From NCBI GenBank assembly GCA_021323265.1, contig JAJTCO010000030.1:1-40423 (forward strand): a stretch of DNA of 40,423 nt. Direction: 5' to 3'. A program made the position numbers and the translations under genes. The notes beneath the pieces were generated by a model. It had not been told where the DNA came from, searched no databases, and was given only the letters and a program-made list of their open reading frames with translations. The DNA is from Pseudoduganella sp. (GTDB lineage Bacteria; Pseudomonadota; Gammaproteobacteria; Burkholderiales; Burkholderiaceae_D). This document shows, one piece after another, positions 13,844-23,076 of the stretch (its first letter is position 1; every line of letters begins with the position of its first letter).

Positions 13844-16800
13844 TCAGTTCGCCTCCGAAGCGATGTGGGCCGGTGCGGCCGGCGCGGCGGCGGCCCTGCG
13901 GCCCACCCACGCACGCACCAGCACGAAGAACACCGGCACGAAGAAGATGCCGAGGAAAGTCGCGGTCAGCATGCCGCCCAGCACGCCGACACCAATGGCG
14001 TTCTGGCTGCCCGAACCGGCGCCGCTTGCCAGCGCCAGCGGCAGCACGCCAAGGCCGAAGGCAATGGACGTCATCAGGATCGGGCGCAGGCGCAGCTTCA
14101 CCGCCTGCAGCGTCGCTTCGCGCAGTTCGATGCCCTGCTCCTGCAGCTCCTTGGCAAATTCCACGATCAGGATCGCATTCTTTGCCGACAGGCCCACCAC
14201 GGTCAGCAAGCCAACCTGGAAGTAGACGTCGTTCGCCAGGTGGAAGCCCCAGGTAGCGAGCACCGTGCCGATCACGCCAAGCGGTACCACCAGCAGTACA
14301 GACACCGGTACCGACCAGCTCTCGTAGAGCGCCGCCAGGCACAGGAACACGATCAGCACCGAGATGGCGTACAGCACCGTGGTCTGCGAGCCCGACTCGC
14401 GCTCCTCGACCGACAGGCCGGTCCACTCGAAGCCGATGCCCGCCGGCAGTTGCGCCACCAGCTTTTCCATTTCGGCCATCGCCACGCCCGAGCTCACGCC
14501 CGGTGCCGGCATGCCCTGCACGTTCACCGACGGCACGCCGTTATAGCGTTCCAGGCGCGGCGAAGCATAGATCCAGCGACCGGCGGCAAAGGCGGAGAAA
14601 GGCACCATTTCGCCATGCGCGTTGCGCACGAACCATTTGCCCAGGTCTTCCGGCGCCATGCGCGACTCCGGCGTGCCTTGCAGGTACACGCGCTTGACGC
14701 GGCCGCGGTCGACGAAGTCGTTGACGTAGGAGGAGCCCCAGCCAACGCTGAGCACCTTGTTCACGTCCGACACGGTCAGGCCCAACGCAGTCGCCTTCTG
14801 CTGGTCGATGTCGAGCTTGAACTGCGGCGTGTCTTCCTGGCCGTTCGGACGCACCGCCATCAGCTGCGGATTCTTGGCGGCCATGCCGAGCAGCTGGTTG
14901 CGCGCGGCCATCAATGCCTCGTGGCCGAGGCCACCCTGGTCCTGCAGTTGCAGGTCGAAGCCGCTGGCGTTACCGAGCTCCATCACGGCCGGCGGGGCAA
15001 AGGCGAACACCATCGCTTCGCGGATTTGCGAGAAGACGCCCATGGCGCGGCCGGCAATCGCCTTTACTTTTTGCTCCGGGCTCTGGCGCTCGGACCAGTC
15101 CTTCAGGCGCACGAAGGCCAGGCCGGCATTCTGGCCATTACCGGCGAACGAGAAGCCCGCCACGGTGAACACGGAAGCCACGGATGCCTTTTCGTTTTCC
15201 ATGAAATGGTGTTCCAGCTTTTCCAGCACCTTGAGCGTGCGCTGCTGGGTGGCGCCGGTCGGCAGTTGCACCATGGAGAACAGCACGCCCTGGTCCTCTT
15301 CCGGCAGGAAGGAAGTCGGCAGGCGCATGAAGGACACCGCCAGCACGGCCAGCAAGGCGCCATACACCACCAGCGAACGGCCGCTGCGCGCGATCATCTT
15401 GCCCACCCAGCCCTGGTACCTGGTGCTGCTGCGCTCGAAGCTGCGGTTGAACCAGCCGAAGAAGCCCTTGTCCGACACATGGGAACCCGGCTTCAGGAAC
15501 GTCGCGCACAGTGCGGGCGTGAACACCATGGCCACCAGCACGGACAGCGCCATGGCGGAAACGATGGTCACCGAGAACTGGCGGTAGATCACGCCGGTGG
15601 AGCCGCCGAAGAAGGCCATCGGCACGAACACTGCGGACAGCACCAGCGCAATGCCCACCAGCGCGCCGGAAATCTGGCCCATGGACTTGAGCGTGGCTTC
15701 CTTCGGCGACAGGCCCTCCTCGGTCATCACGCGTTCGACGTTTTCCACCACCACGATCGCATCGTCCACCAGCAGGCCAATGGCCAGCACCATGGCAAAC
15801 ATCGTCAGCGTGTTGATCGAATAGCCCAGCGTGAACAGCACGGCAAAGGTCCCCAGCAGCACGACCGGCACGGCCATGGTCGGGATCAGGGTGGCGCGGA
15901 AGTTCTGCAGGAACAGGTACATCACGACGAACACGAGGATCACCGCTTCCACCAGCGTCTTCACGACCTCCTCGATGGAAAGCTCAACGAAAGGCGTCGT
16001 GTCGAATGCCACCACGGCCTTCATCCCTTGCGGGAACTGCTTGCCCAACGCTTCGATCTTCAGCTTCACGGCTTCGGCCGTATCGAGCGCATTGGCGCCC
16101 GTGGCCAGCTTGATCGCCACGCCCACGGCAGGCGCGCCGTTGTAGCGCGCCACGGTGTTGTAGTTCTCGCTGCCCAGTTCGATGCGCGCCACGTCGCGCA
16201 AGTGCACGGTGGCGCCGCTGGCGGTGGTCTTCAGCAGGATCGCGCCGAACTGCTCGGGCGTCTGCAGGCGGCTTTGCGCCGTCACGGTAGCGTTCAACTG
16301 CTGCTCCGGCACGGCCGGCGCGCCGCCCAGCTCCCCGGCCGACACTTCGGCGTTCTGCGCCTGGATGGCGGCCGTCACGTCGGCAGGCGTCAGCTGGAAG
16401 CCTTGCAGCTTCTGCGGATCGAGCCAGATGCGCATCGCGTACTGGGAACCGAACAGCATCACGTCGCCCACGCCCTGCACGCGGCTCAGCGGGTCAATGA
16501 CGTTGGCCGCCACGTAGTCGCCCAGGTCGGACTGCTTCATCTTGCCGTCTTCGGAGACGAAGCCCAGCACCATGAGGAAGTTGCGGGTCGCCTTCGACAC
16601 GACCAACCCTTGCTGGGTGACGGCGCTTGGCAGCAGCGGCGTGGCCAGCTGCAGCTTGTTCTGCACCTGCACCTGCGCGATATCCGGATTGGTGCCGCTG
16701 TTGAAGGTCAGCGTGATGTTGATGCCGCCGGTTGAATCGCTGGCCGACGACATATAGCGCAAACCGTCGATGCCCTTCATCTTCTGTTCGATGATCTGGG

Positions 16801-16984
16801 TCACGGCATCTTCCACCGTCTTGGCCGAAGCGCCAGGATAGGAGCCCGTGATCGAAATGGACGGTGGCGCAATGCTTGGGTATTGCGAAATTGGCAGCCC
16901 TTTGATTGCCATGACACCCGCCAGCATCACGACGATGGCAAGCACCCAGGCAAAAATGGGCCGGTTGATAAAGAAGCGGGACAT
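13844..16984 (-). CDS. RND multidrug efflux inner-membrane pump (HAE-1, AcrB/MexB type)
   Basis: A 1046-residue proton-driven drug exporter of normal family length. It begins with the canonical '[23 protein letters not shown]' and has the 12-helix, two-half layout. The proton-relay aspartates are in '[20 protein letters not shown]' (TM4); the second half carries '[19 protein letters not shown]' (TM10 lysine region). The short C-terminal tail is normal. GGGGAG precedes ATG 16984; 16 bp separate it from the membrane-fusion gene upstream. Substrate range is not predictable, but the HAE-1 subgroup usually exports hydrophobic drugs, dyes and solvents. Confidence 0.97.
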   Translation of the reverse strand: MSRFFINRPIFAWVLAIVVMLAGVMAIKGLPISQYPSIAPPSISITGSYPGASAKTVEDAVTQIIEQKMKGIDGLRYMSSASDSTGGINITLTFNSGTNPDIAQVQVQNKLQLATPLLPSAVTQQGLVVSKATRNFLMVLGFVSEDGKMKQSDLGDYVAANVIDPLSRVQGVGDVMLFGSQYAMRIWLDPQKLQGFQLTPADVTAAIQAQNAEVSAGELGGAPAVPEQQLNATVTAQSRLQTPEQFGAILLKTTASGATVHLRDVARIELGSENYNTVARYNGAPAVGVAIKLATGANALDTAEAVKLKIEALGKQFPQGMKAVVAFDTTPFVELSIEEVVKTLVEAVILVFVVMYLFLQNFRATLIPTMAVPVVLLGTFAVLFTLGYSINTLTMFAMVLAIGLLVDDAIVVVENVERVMTEEGLSPKEATLKSMGQISGALVGIALVLSAVFVPMAFFGGSTGVIYRQFSVTIVSAMALSVLVAMVFTPALCATFLKPGSHVSDKGFFGWFNRSFERSSTRYQGWVGKMIARSGRSLVVYGALLAVLAVSFMRLPTSFLPEEDQGVLFSMVQLPTGATQQRTLKVLEKLEHHFMENEKASVASVFTVAGFSFAGNGQNAGLAFVRLKDWSERQSPEQKVKAIAGRAMGVFSQIREAMVFAFAPPAVMELGNASGFDLQLQDQGGLGHEALMAARNQLLGMAAKNPQLMAVRPNGQEDTPQFKLDIDQQKATALGLTVSDVNKVLSVGWGSSYVNDFVDRGRVKRVYLQGTPESRMAPEDLGKWFVRNAHGEMVPFSAFAAGRWIYASPRLERYNGVPSVNVQGMPAPGVSSGVAMAEMEKLVAQLPAGIGFEWTGLSVEERESGSQTTVLYAISVLIVFLCLAALYESWSVPVSVLLVVPLGVIGTVLATWGFHLANDVYFQVGLLTVVGLSAKNAILIVEFAKELQEQGIELREATLQAVKLRLRPILMTSIAFGLGVLPLALASGAGSGSQNAIGVGVLGGMLTATFLGIFFVPVFFVLVRAWVGRRAAAAPAAPAHIASEAN

Positions 16985-17000
16985 GGTTCGTTCTCCCCGC

Positions 17001-18185
17001 TTAACGTGCCGCGGCCTGGCGCTGCGCGTCGCCGCCGGTGCTGGCAGCCTTGGCGACAACGGCCGGAGAACCCGGCTTCACCTTCTGCAAGCCTTCGACG
17101 ATGACGCGGTCGCCGGCCTGCAAGCCGGACTTCACCAGCCACTGGCCACCGATGGTGCCACCGGTTTGCAGCACGCGCTGTTCGACCTTGCCTTCCTTGT
17201 TCAGCACCAGTGCAGTGGCCTCGCCTTTCGGGTTGCGGGTCACGCCCATTTGCGGCACGGCGATCGCCTGCTCGCTGACGCCCGTCTCCACCACGGCGCG
17301 CACGAACATTCCCGGCAGCAGGTCGTGCTTGGGATTCGGGAACAGCGCGCGCAGGGTCACGTTGCCGGTGCCAGGATCGACGCTGACATCGGAAAATTGC
17401 AGCTTGCCCGGCAGCGCATACTTGCTGCCGTCGGAGAGCAGCAGCGTGACCGTGGCCTGGCCATTGGCCTTCTTCAGCGAACCGCTGTCCATCTCGCGCT
17501 TCAGGCGCAGCAGCTCTTCGCTGGACTGGGTCACGTCGACATAGATCGGGTCGAGCTGCTGCACGGTCGTCAGCGCAGTCGCCTGGCCAGCGGTTACCAG
17601 GGCGCCCGGCGTCACATTGGAACGGCTGATGCGGCCGGAAATCGGCGCCGCCACCTTGGTGTACTCCACATTGATACGCGCCGAGTCGACTGCTGCCTGC
17701 GCCGCTTCCACCTCGGCCTTGGCCTGCTCGTGAGCGGCCACGGCATCATCGTAGTCCTGGCGGCTCACGCCTTCGATCGCAACCAGCTCCTTGTAGCGGG
17801 CCACTTTCGGGCCGGCAGCGGCCAGGTTGGCCTTGGCCTTGGCCAGGTTGGCCCTGGCGGAATTGAACGCGGCCTGATAGGTCGCGGCATCGATCTGGTA
17901 CAGCTGCGCGCCCAACTTCACATCCGCGCCTTCAGTGAACAGGCGTTTCTGGATCAGGCCACCAACCTGCGGACGCACTTCGGCAACCTGGAAGGCGGCG
18001 GTGCGGCCGGGCAGCTCCGTGCTCATGGCCAGCGTCTGCGGCGCCACAGTGAACACGGCCACTTCCGGCGCCGGCTGCGCCCCGCCCTGTGCCGGGCCGG
18101 CAGGTTTGCCGCCGCAGCCGGCCAGCAAAACGGCTGCCGCCACGGCGGCACCCAGCAGCGAGAAATTCTTTTGCATGTTTTCCAT
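17001..18185 (-). CDS. RND efflux periplasmic adaptor (AcrA/MexA type, lipoprotein)
   Basis: A 394-residue membrane-fusion protein. The lipobox 'VLLAGC' gives a lipidated cysteine at 24. It has split lipoyl halves ('[29 protein letters not shown]' and '[10 protein letters not shown]'), a coiled-coil hairpin between them (about 105-175, rich in Ala/Lys/Glu), then beta-barrel and membrane-proximal domains. It bridges pump and outer-membrane channel. Starts at 18185 or 18176 are both possible; both keep the lipobox. First gene of the three-gene efflux operon; a 22-bp perfect palindrome typical of TetR operators lies 18-39 bp upstream. Confidence 0.95.
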   Translation of the reverse strand: MENMQKNFSLLGAAVAAAVLLAGCGGKPAGPAQGGAQPAPEVAVFTVAPQTLAMSTELPGRTAAFQVAEVRPQVGGLIQKRLFTEGADVKLGAQLYQIDAATYQAAFNSARANLAKAKANLAAAGPKVARYKELVAIEGVSRQDYDDAVAAHEQAKAEVEAAQAAVDSARINVEYTKVAAPISGRISRSNVTPGALVTAGQATALTTVQQLDPIYVDVTQSSEELLRLKREMDSGSLKKANGQATVTLLLSDGSKYALPGKLQFSDVSVDPGTGNVTLRALFPNPKHDLLPGMFVRAVVETGVSEQAIAVPQMGVTRNPKGEATALVLNKEGKVEQRVLQTGGTIGGQWLVKSGLQAGDRVIVEGLQKVKPGSPAVVAKAASTGGDAQRQAAAR

Positions 18186-18202
18186 CTTTTTTCCCGAAAG
18201 AC

Positions 18203-18224
18203 TTAGAATGAACGATCATTCTAA
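18203..18224. promoter_or_regulatory. TetR-family operator of the RND efflux operon
   Basis: Perfect arms TTAGAATGA (18203-18211) and TCATTCTAA (18216-18224) around ACGA. The core GAATGAACGATCATTC is the widespread GAATGA-N4-TCATTC operator of TetR regulators. On the minus strand, TAGAAT in one arm could itself be the -10, so a bound repressor would block the operon. Confidence 0.75.
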
Positions 18225-18331
18225 CATAATCCAAAAATCTGACCTATGAGTCAGTAATTTCCCGTCCCCTCAAAAAAGGACCGGGCCGGCGGTGCGGCGC
18301 GTAGAATGGCGTCTTTGAAGAGGAAACCAGC

Positions 18332-18598
18332 GTGAAAAAAACTGATTTGGCAAAGAGCGATGCAAAAAAACTGATGGGCAAGATGAACGTGCCTGGGGCA
18401 TCCGCGTTCGGCGCTGCCGCCGCCCCTGCCATCGACAAGCGCGAACAGCGCAAGCGTGATCAGGCACTGGGCCTGGTGCCCTTCGCGGTCAAGCTCAATG
18501 GGGAATTGGTCAAGCGCCTGCACGCGCTGTCCACGGAACGCAATACCGACATCAACACGATCGTCGCCGAAGTCCTGACCAAAGGACTCGACGCCTGA
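18332..18598 (+). CDS. Small ribbon-helix-helix-like protein
   Basis: An 88-residue basic protein. The C-terminal segment 'LVPFAVKLNGELVKRLHALSTERNTDINTIVAEVLTKGL' fits a ribbon-helix-helix fold: one beta strand, helix A, turn, helix B. The N-terminal 40 residues are a flexible Lys/Ala-rich arm. Start GTG 18332 is supported by AGAGGAAA about 8 bp upstream. It has no toxin partner, so it is either a stand-alone DNA-binding protein or a nucleoid-associated factor. It ends exactly where the convergent YaiI gene ends: the two stop codons abut as TGATCA. Confidence 0.6.
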   Translation: MKKTDLAKSDAKKLMGKMNVPGASAFGAAAAPAIDKREQRKRDQALGLVPFAVKLNGELVKRLHALSTERNTDINTIVAEVLTKGLDA

Positions 18599-19060
18599 TC
18601 AAGCGGGCCGGATAGTCCTGCGGCGCGCAAGCTCGCGATCAAGCGCATTGGCAAAATTCTGCCGGTCGCCTTGATTGAACGCCGCCGGCCCGCCGGTGTC
18701 GACCCCGGCACCGCGCAGTTCTTCCATGAAGGTGCGCATCGTCAGCTGCTGGGCGATCGTATCCTTGGTGTACCACTCGCCGCGCGGATTGAGCGGCATC
18801 CCACCCTTCTCCAGTACCGAAGCCGCCAAGGGAATATCGCCGGTGACGACGATGTCGCCGGGACTGACACGCTCAACGATTTCCGCATCGGCCACGTCCG
18901 CCCCTGCCGGCACCTGCAGCGCGCGAACGAAGCGAGAGCCAGGCACGCGAATCAATTGATTCGCCACCAACGTGACATTGATCTGCGTGCGTTCGGCTAC
19001 ACGGAACAATATGTCCTTGATTACAGCGGGACAAGCGTCCGCGTCGACCCAGATATGCAT
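18599..19060 (-). CDS. YaiI/YqxD family protein (DUF188)
   Basis: A 153-residue cytoplasmic protein of the UPF0178/DUF188 family, whose fold resembles PIN-like nucleases. It opens with the signature '[18 protein letters not shown]', continues with '[20 protein letters not shown]' and '[16 protein letters not shown]', and ends '[14 protein letters not shown]'. The conserved aspartates suggest metal-dependent chemistry, but no activity is established. ATG 19060 gives the family's usual N-terminus; the longer open frame upstream has no homologous look. Its stop directly abuts that of the neighbouring RHH-like gene. Confidence 0.9.
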   Translation of the reverse strand: MHIWVDADACPAVIKDILFRVAERTQINVTLVANQLIRVPGSRFVRALQVPAGADVADAEIVERVSPGDIVVTGDIPLAASVLEKGGMPLNPRGEWYTKDTIAQQLTMRTFMEELRGAGVDTGGPAAFNQGDRQNFANALDRELARRRTIRPA

Positions 19061-19135
19061 CGAATACTTTGAGGAGGTTGGGAGAGAGTGGGCATTGTAA
19101 TGCAATGACCGGTGTCCCGATGCTGTTGACGACAA

Positions 19136-19160
19136 GCCGGTCGCCCTGGTGGCGACCGGC
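19136..19160 (-). terminator. Hairpin downstream of the lipoprotein gene
   Basis: Perfect 10-bp stem GCCGGTCGCC (19136-19145) and GGCGACCGGC (19151-19160) with a 5-nt loop, starting 7 bp after the minus-strand stop at 19168. The following T-tract is weak, so termination is probable but not certain. Confidence 0.55.
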
Positions 19161-19167
19161 GCCGACG

Positions 19168-19881
19168 CTACAGCGTTGCCGGCGTAGCGTCGATCTGCAC
19201 GCTCTGCAGGGTCACCTCGGAGTGCGCTTCGAAGCCGGAGTCGATGCCCAGGATGATCCATGCCGCGCCGTTTGCATCGGTGGTCACCTTCTGAGGCTTC
19301 TCGTTCTTCACCGTCTTGCTGGTGTATGCCGTGCTGCCGCATGCCAGGCCGTTGGCGATGTTGCCGATGACCTGCGCGTCCTTGCCGCCTTCAGCCTGAT
19401 TGCCCTTGTCGATGTTCATGCGGATGTCGCCGTTGACGGTAACGGCCTTCGGCTCGGTGGCGGTAGCGCCGGCGTACACCCAGACGGCCTCGCCCGGCGC
19501 GCCGCCCACGCCCATGCAGCCCGACGGCACGTTGCTGGCGAACTTGAGCGAGAAGTTCAGGTTGTACGTGGTGTTCTTTTCCAGCCCGGTCACCTGCTTT
19601 TTGACGAACAGGAACAGGTCATCGCTACGATTGGTGCCGCCGATGAAGTAGCCTTTGCCGACCAGCGGCGAGACCAGCGCGCGCTGCTCGAACACGACAT
19701 TGGTTGGCGCGGTCTCAGGGCTGTAGTCCGCCGAGCCGCCGGTCCAGCCGGTCACGCCCTTGTCGAAGTCGACCAGCATCGACAGTTGCTTCGGACGGGA
19801 ATCGCCGTCGCCACTGCCGCCACACGCAGCCAGTACCGACAGCATGGCAACGGAAAGGCCGGTTTTCAGGATGGTTTTCAT
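19168..19881 (-). CDS. Exported lipoprotein of unknown function
   Basis: A 237-residue protein with a clear lipoprotein signal ('[21 protein letters not shown]', lipidated cysteine near residue 20). The mature part is beta-rich and begins '[20 protein letters not shown]'; it contains '[18 protein letters not shown]' and '[26 protein letters not shown]', a jelly-roll or carbohydrate-binding-like pattern. Two further cysteines ('SGCMGVGG', 'GLACGSTAY') could form a disulphide. AAGGG lies before the ATG. No partner gene is evident. The sugar-binding idea is inference from strand pattern only. Confidence 0.75.
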   Translation of the reverse strand: MKTILKTGLSVAMLSVLAACGGSGDGDSRPKQLSMLVDFDKGVTGWTGGSADYSPETAPTNVVFEQRALVSPLVGKGYFIGGTNRSDDLFLFVKKQVTGLEKNTTYNLNFSLKFASNVPSGCMGVGGAPGEAVWVYAGATATEPKAVTVNGDIRMNIDKGNQAEGGKDAQVIGNIANGLACGSTAYTSKTVKNEKPQKVTTDANGAAWIILGIDSGFEAHSEVTLQSVQIDATPATL

Positions 19882-19932
19882 TATCTGCCCTTCTTACAAA
19901 AGTTTTTGGAGATCACAATTGTAAAAAGGACC

Positions 19933-19955
19933 AAAGGCGCCGTGACGGCGCCTTT
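19933..19955 (-). terminator. Terminator of the transporter-acyltransferase gene
   Basis: Stem AAAGGCGCCG (19933-19942), 3-nt loop, CGGCGCCTTT (19946-19955). On the minus strand it is followed by TTTGGTCCTTTTT, a broken T-tract. Confidence 0.65.
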
Positions 19956-19990
19956 GTATGTAGAAGTATGTAGCCCGGATCTACATTTTT

Positions 19991-21877
19991 TTACTTCCAT
20001 TCGCCGCGCAAGTCTGCCACCTGGCGATACAGCATTTCCGGGCTGACGTCCGTGGGAGCCACCGGCTGGCCAACCGCCAGCGACAGCTGCGAGCGGAAGC
20101 CTTTTCGGAAGGCGCGCTCCAGCAGGCTGTCGCTGCTGCGGCTGAGCAGGTGGCCCCACAGGCCGCGCAGCGCCATTGGAATCACCGGCACATGCGAGCG
20201 CTCGACGATCTTGCTGATACCCCCTTTGAACTCGCTCATCTCGCCGTCGCGCGTCAGCTTCCCTTCCGGGAAGATGCACACCAGCTCGCCTTCATGCAGG
20301 GCCTGTGCGATATCGACAAAGGCCTTTTCCATCAACCACGGGTCTTCCTTGGCCGGGGCGATGGGGATCGCTTTGGCCGTGCGGAAGATCCAGCCGATGA
20401 AAGGCGTCTTGAAGATGCGGTGGTCCATGACGAAGCGGATCGGGCGCGGGCTGGCCGCCACGATCACCAGCGCATCGACGTAGCTGACGTGGTTGCAGAC
20501 GAGGACAGCGCCGCCTTCCTCGGGAATGCGGTGGGCATCGACGGTCTTCACCTGGTGCACGGTATGGATCAGTATCCAGGCCAGGAAGCGCAGCAGGAAC
20601 TCCGGCACCAGCGAGAAGATATAGACCGCGACCACGCCGTTCATGATGGCCGTGGCGAGGAACAGTTCGGGGATGGTGAAGCCCTGGTCCAGCAGCAAGA
20701 TCGCGACGCCGGTGGCCACCACCATGAACAGCGCATTCAGGATGTTCATGCCGGCGATGGTGCGCGACAGGTGGTGCGGGTCGGCGCGCAACTGGATCAT
20801 CGCGAACAGCGGCACGATAAAGAAGCCGCCGAACACGCCGATCATGACCACGTCCAGGATGATGCGCCAGGCGCCGGGCTGCATCGCCATCGCGGCGAAG
20901 TTCACCGGACCGGCGGCGCTGTAGCCAAGGCTGGCCAGGTACAGGTCGATGCCGAACAGCGACAGGCCGATGGAGCCGAACGGCACCAGGCCGATCTCCA
21001 CCTTGCGGCCGGAGAGCTTTTCGCACAGCAGGGAGCCGGCGCCAATGCCCAGCGAGAACATGGTCAGCAGCAGCACGAACACGCTATCGTCGCCCTTCAG
21101 GTAATCCTTGGCATACACCGGGAACTGGGCCAGCACAATGGCGCCGTAGAACCAGAACCAGGAGTTGCCCAGCATGGACAGGAAGACCGAGCGGTTGCCC
21201 GAGGAGAAGCGGATGTTGCGGATCGATTCGGTGAATGGATTCCAGTTGATCGTCAGCTTGGGTTGCGGCGCCGGCGTCTTGGGGATGCCGTAGGCGGAAA
21301 TCAGGCCAAGCACGGCAAAGAACACCGTAGCCGCTGCCAGCCATGCGATGCCGTTCGGCTTTTGCGCGACGATGACGGCGCCGAACACCTGGCCGAGCAG
21401 GATGCCGACGAAGGTGCCCATTTCAACGATGCCGTTGCCGCCGGTGAGTTCTTCCGGCTTCAGGTGCTGCGGCATGTAGGCATATTTGACGGGGCCAAAC
21501 AGGGTCGAATGGGTGCCCATGCCCAGCACTGCGGCCATCAGCAGCCACAGCGTGTGCGTGAACCAGCCCACTGCCGCCATCGCCATGATGCCGATTTCCA
21601 GCCATTTGATCAGGCGCGCCAACTGGCCCTTCTCCACCTTCTCCGCAATCTGGCCGGAGGTGGCGGAAAACAGCACATAGGGCAGGATGAACAGCCCCGG
21701 CACCAGGTTGGTGACCAGCGATGGCGACAGCGTGGTCCAGTTCTTGGCGTCGAACGCCAGGGCCACCACCAGCGCGGTCTTGAACAGATTGTCGTTGAAG
21801 GCGCCGAGGAACTGCGTCCAGAAGAATGGCGCGAAGCGGCGCTGCTTCAGCAGGTCGAATTGGCTGGGATGGCTCAT
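19991..21877 (-). CDS. Fused lysophospholipid transporter (LplT-like MFS) and 1-acylglycerol-3-phosphate acyltransferase (PlsC)
   Basis: A 628-residue two-domain protein. Residues 1-430 are a 12-helix MFS carrier resembling LplT ('FLGAFNDNLFKTALVV', 'GMGTHSTLFGPVKYAYMPQHL'). Residues 440-628 are a PlsC acyltransferase with the H-x4-D motif NHVSYVD (H463, D468) and FPEGKLTRDG (from 536). The fusion suggests that flipped lysophospholipids are re-acylated on the cytoplasmic face of the inner membrane. The acyl-ACP synthetase (Aas) domain of the longer triple fusions is absent, so acyl donors must come from elsewhere. ATG 21877 lacks a strong ribosome site. A 23-bp palindrome lies 72-94 bp upstream. 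Confidence 0.93.
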   Translation of the reverse strand: MSHPSQFDLLKQRRFAPFFWTQFLGAFNDNLFKTALVVALAFDAKNWTTLSPSLVTNLVPGLFILPYVLFSATSGQIAEKVEKGQLARLIKWLEIGIMAMAAVGWFTHTLWLLMAAVLGMGTHSTLFGPVKYAYMPQHLKPEELTGGNGIVEMGTFVGILLGQVFGAVIVAQKPNGIAWLAAATVFFAVLGLISAYGIPKTPAPQPKLTINWNPFTESIRNIRFSSGNRSVFLSMLGNSWFWFYGAIVLAQFPVYAKDYLKGDDSVFVLLLTMFSLGIGAGSLLCEKLSGRKVEIGLVPFGSIGLSLFGIDLYLASLGYSAAGPVNFAAMAMQPGAWRIILDVVMIGVFGGFFIVPLFAMIQLRADPHHLSRTIAGMNILNALFMVVATGVAILLLDQGFTIPELFLATAIMNGVVAVYIFSLVPEFLLRFLAWILIHTVHQVKTVDAHRIPEEGGAVLVCNHVSYVDALVIVAASPRPIRFVMDHRIFKTPFIGWIFRTAKAIPIAPAKEDPWLMEKAFVDIAQALHEGELVCIFPEGKLTRDGEMSEFKGGISKIVERSHVPVIPMALRGLWGHLLSRSSDSLLERAFRKGFRSQLSLAVGQPVAPTDVSPEMLYRQVADLRGEWK

Positions 21878-21948
21878 GTTGCGTCACAGGAATAGTGAAA
21901 GTGCTGACAACATACAGGACATTTTCCGGCCACTCAACCCGCCTTGTG

Positions 21949-21971
21949 AAAGTATCGATAATCGATACTTT
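21949..21971. promoter_or_regulatory. Perfect 23-bp palindrome between ABC ATPase stop and LplT-PlsC start
   Basis: Arms AAAGTATCGAT (21949-21959) and ATCGATACTTT (21961-21971) around a single base. It is 18 bp after the ATPase stop (minus strand) and 72 bp before the LplT-PlsC ATG. It may be an operator for the latter or a weak terminator hairpin for the former. Confidence 0.5.
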
Positions 21972-21989
21972 TCAGCGCACAACCACGCC

Positions 21990-23066
21990 TCAGAACACCC
22001 ACAATTTCTCGGCCGGCAGCTGCAGCCAATAATGACCATCCTGCAGGCGATGCTTCGAATGCGCACGCAGGCTGATGTCGCCGCGCTTGAACAGGCACTC
22101 CCAGCGGTCGCCCAGGTACATGCAGGTCACCAGCGGCATTTCCAGCGCATTCTCCACCGCGCTGCCGCTGATGCGCACCTCCTCCACGCGGATCAGCGGC
22201 GCCACCACCTCGCCGTTGCCGCGCGCCGTGCCGTGCAGCGTGCTGCCGGCGACGTCGAGCACCACCTTGTCTCCTTCGCGCTGCTGCACGGTGCCGGGCA
22301 AGCGGTTGTTGCTGCCCATGAATTCCGCGGCGAACAGGGTTTCCGGCGCCTCGTACATGGATTGCGGCGTGCCCTGCTGCTCGATCTTGCCGTTATTGAG
22401 CAGCAGGATGCGGTCGGAAATCGCCATCGCCTCATCCTGGTCGTGCGTCACCATCAAGGCAGACAGGCCAAGCCGCACGATCAGCTCGCGCAGGAAGGCA
22501 CGCGCCTCTTCGCGCAGCTTAGCATCCAGGTTGGACAGGGGTTCGTCCAGCAGGATCACCGGCGGGTTGTACACCAGCGCACGCGCGATCGCCACGCGCT
22601 GCTGCTGGCCGCCGGAGAGCTGATGCGGGAAGCGCTCGCCCAGGTGGCCCAGGCCAAGCTGCTTCAGCACGTCCGTCACGCGGCGGCCAATCTCTTCCTT
22701 GTTCATCTTGCGCAGCTTCAGGCCGTACGCGACGTTCTCCGCCACGGTCTTGTGCGGCCACAGCGCGTAGGACTGGAACACCAGCCCCAGGTTGCGCTGC
22801 TCGGCCGGCGTTTCGAAGCCCTTGCCGCCATCGAACACGCGCCGGTCGCCGATATCGATGGAGCCCAGGCGCGGACTCTCCAGCCCCGCCACCGCGCGCA
22901 GCAGCGTGGTCTTGCCGCTGCCCGACGGCCCCAGCAAGGCCACCACTTCGCCTTTCTGCAGGTGCATGGACACGCCCTTGAGGATCGGGTTGACATGGGC
23001 GCCGGTGCCGTAATCCAGGTGCAGGTCGGCGACGGACAGTTCGTTCATTTTCAGGTCTCGTTTCAT
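21990..23066 (-). CDS. ABC transporter ATP-binding protein (FbpC/PotA-like, with TOBE domain)
   Basis: A 358-residue importer ATPase. Walker A is GPSGSGKT (46-53), Q-loop Q98, signature LSGGQ (150-154), Walker B VILLDEP (170-176) and switch histidine H208 ('MVTHDQDEA'). The C-terminal 110 residues form a TOBE regulatory domain. ATG 23066 ('MKRDLK') has GAGAG about 7 bp upstream and follows the permease stop by 10 bp; ATG 23048 ('MNELS') is an alternative. It is the last gene of the five-gene uptake operon starting with the porin. The group includes Fe(III), 2-aminoethylphosphonate, hexose-phosphate and putrescine systems, so the ATPase alone does not fix the substrate. Confidence 0.94.
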   Translation of the reverse strand: MKRDLKMNELSVADLHLDYGTGAHVNPILKGVSMHLQKGEVVALLGPSGSGKTTLLRAVAGLESPRLGSIDIGDRRVFDGGKGFETPAEQRNLGLVFQSYALWPHKTVAENVAYGLKLRKMNKEEIGRRVTDVLKQLGLGHLGERFPHQLSGGQQQRVAIARALVYNPPVILLDEPLSNLDAKLREEARAFLRELIVRLGLSALMVTHDQDEAMAISDRILLLNNGKIEQQGTPQSMYEAPETLFAAEFMGSNNRLPGTVQQREGDKVVLDVAGSTLHGTARGNGEVVAPLIRVEEVRISGSAVENALEMPLVTCMYLGDRWECLFKRGDISLRAHSKHRLQDGHYWLQLPAEKLWVF

Positions 23067-23076
23067 GATCGTGCTC

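Noticed and set aside
13829..16735. A 968-codon open frame on the plus strand
   Set aside because: It is antisense to the RND pump, which is certain; the His/Gln/Arg-rich product has no domain-like pattern.
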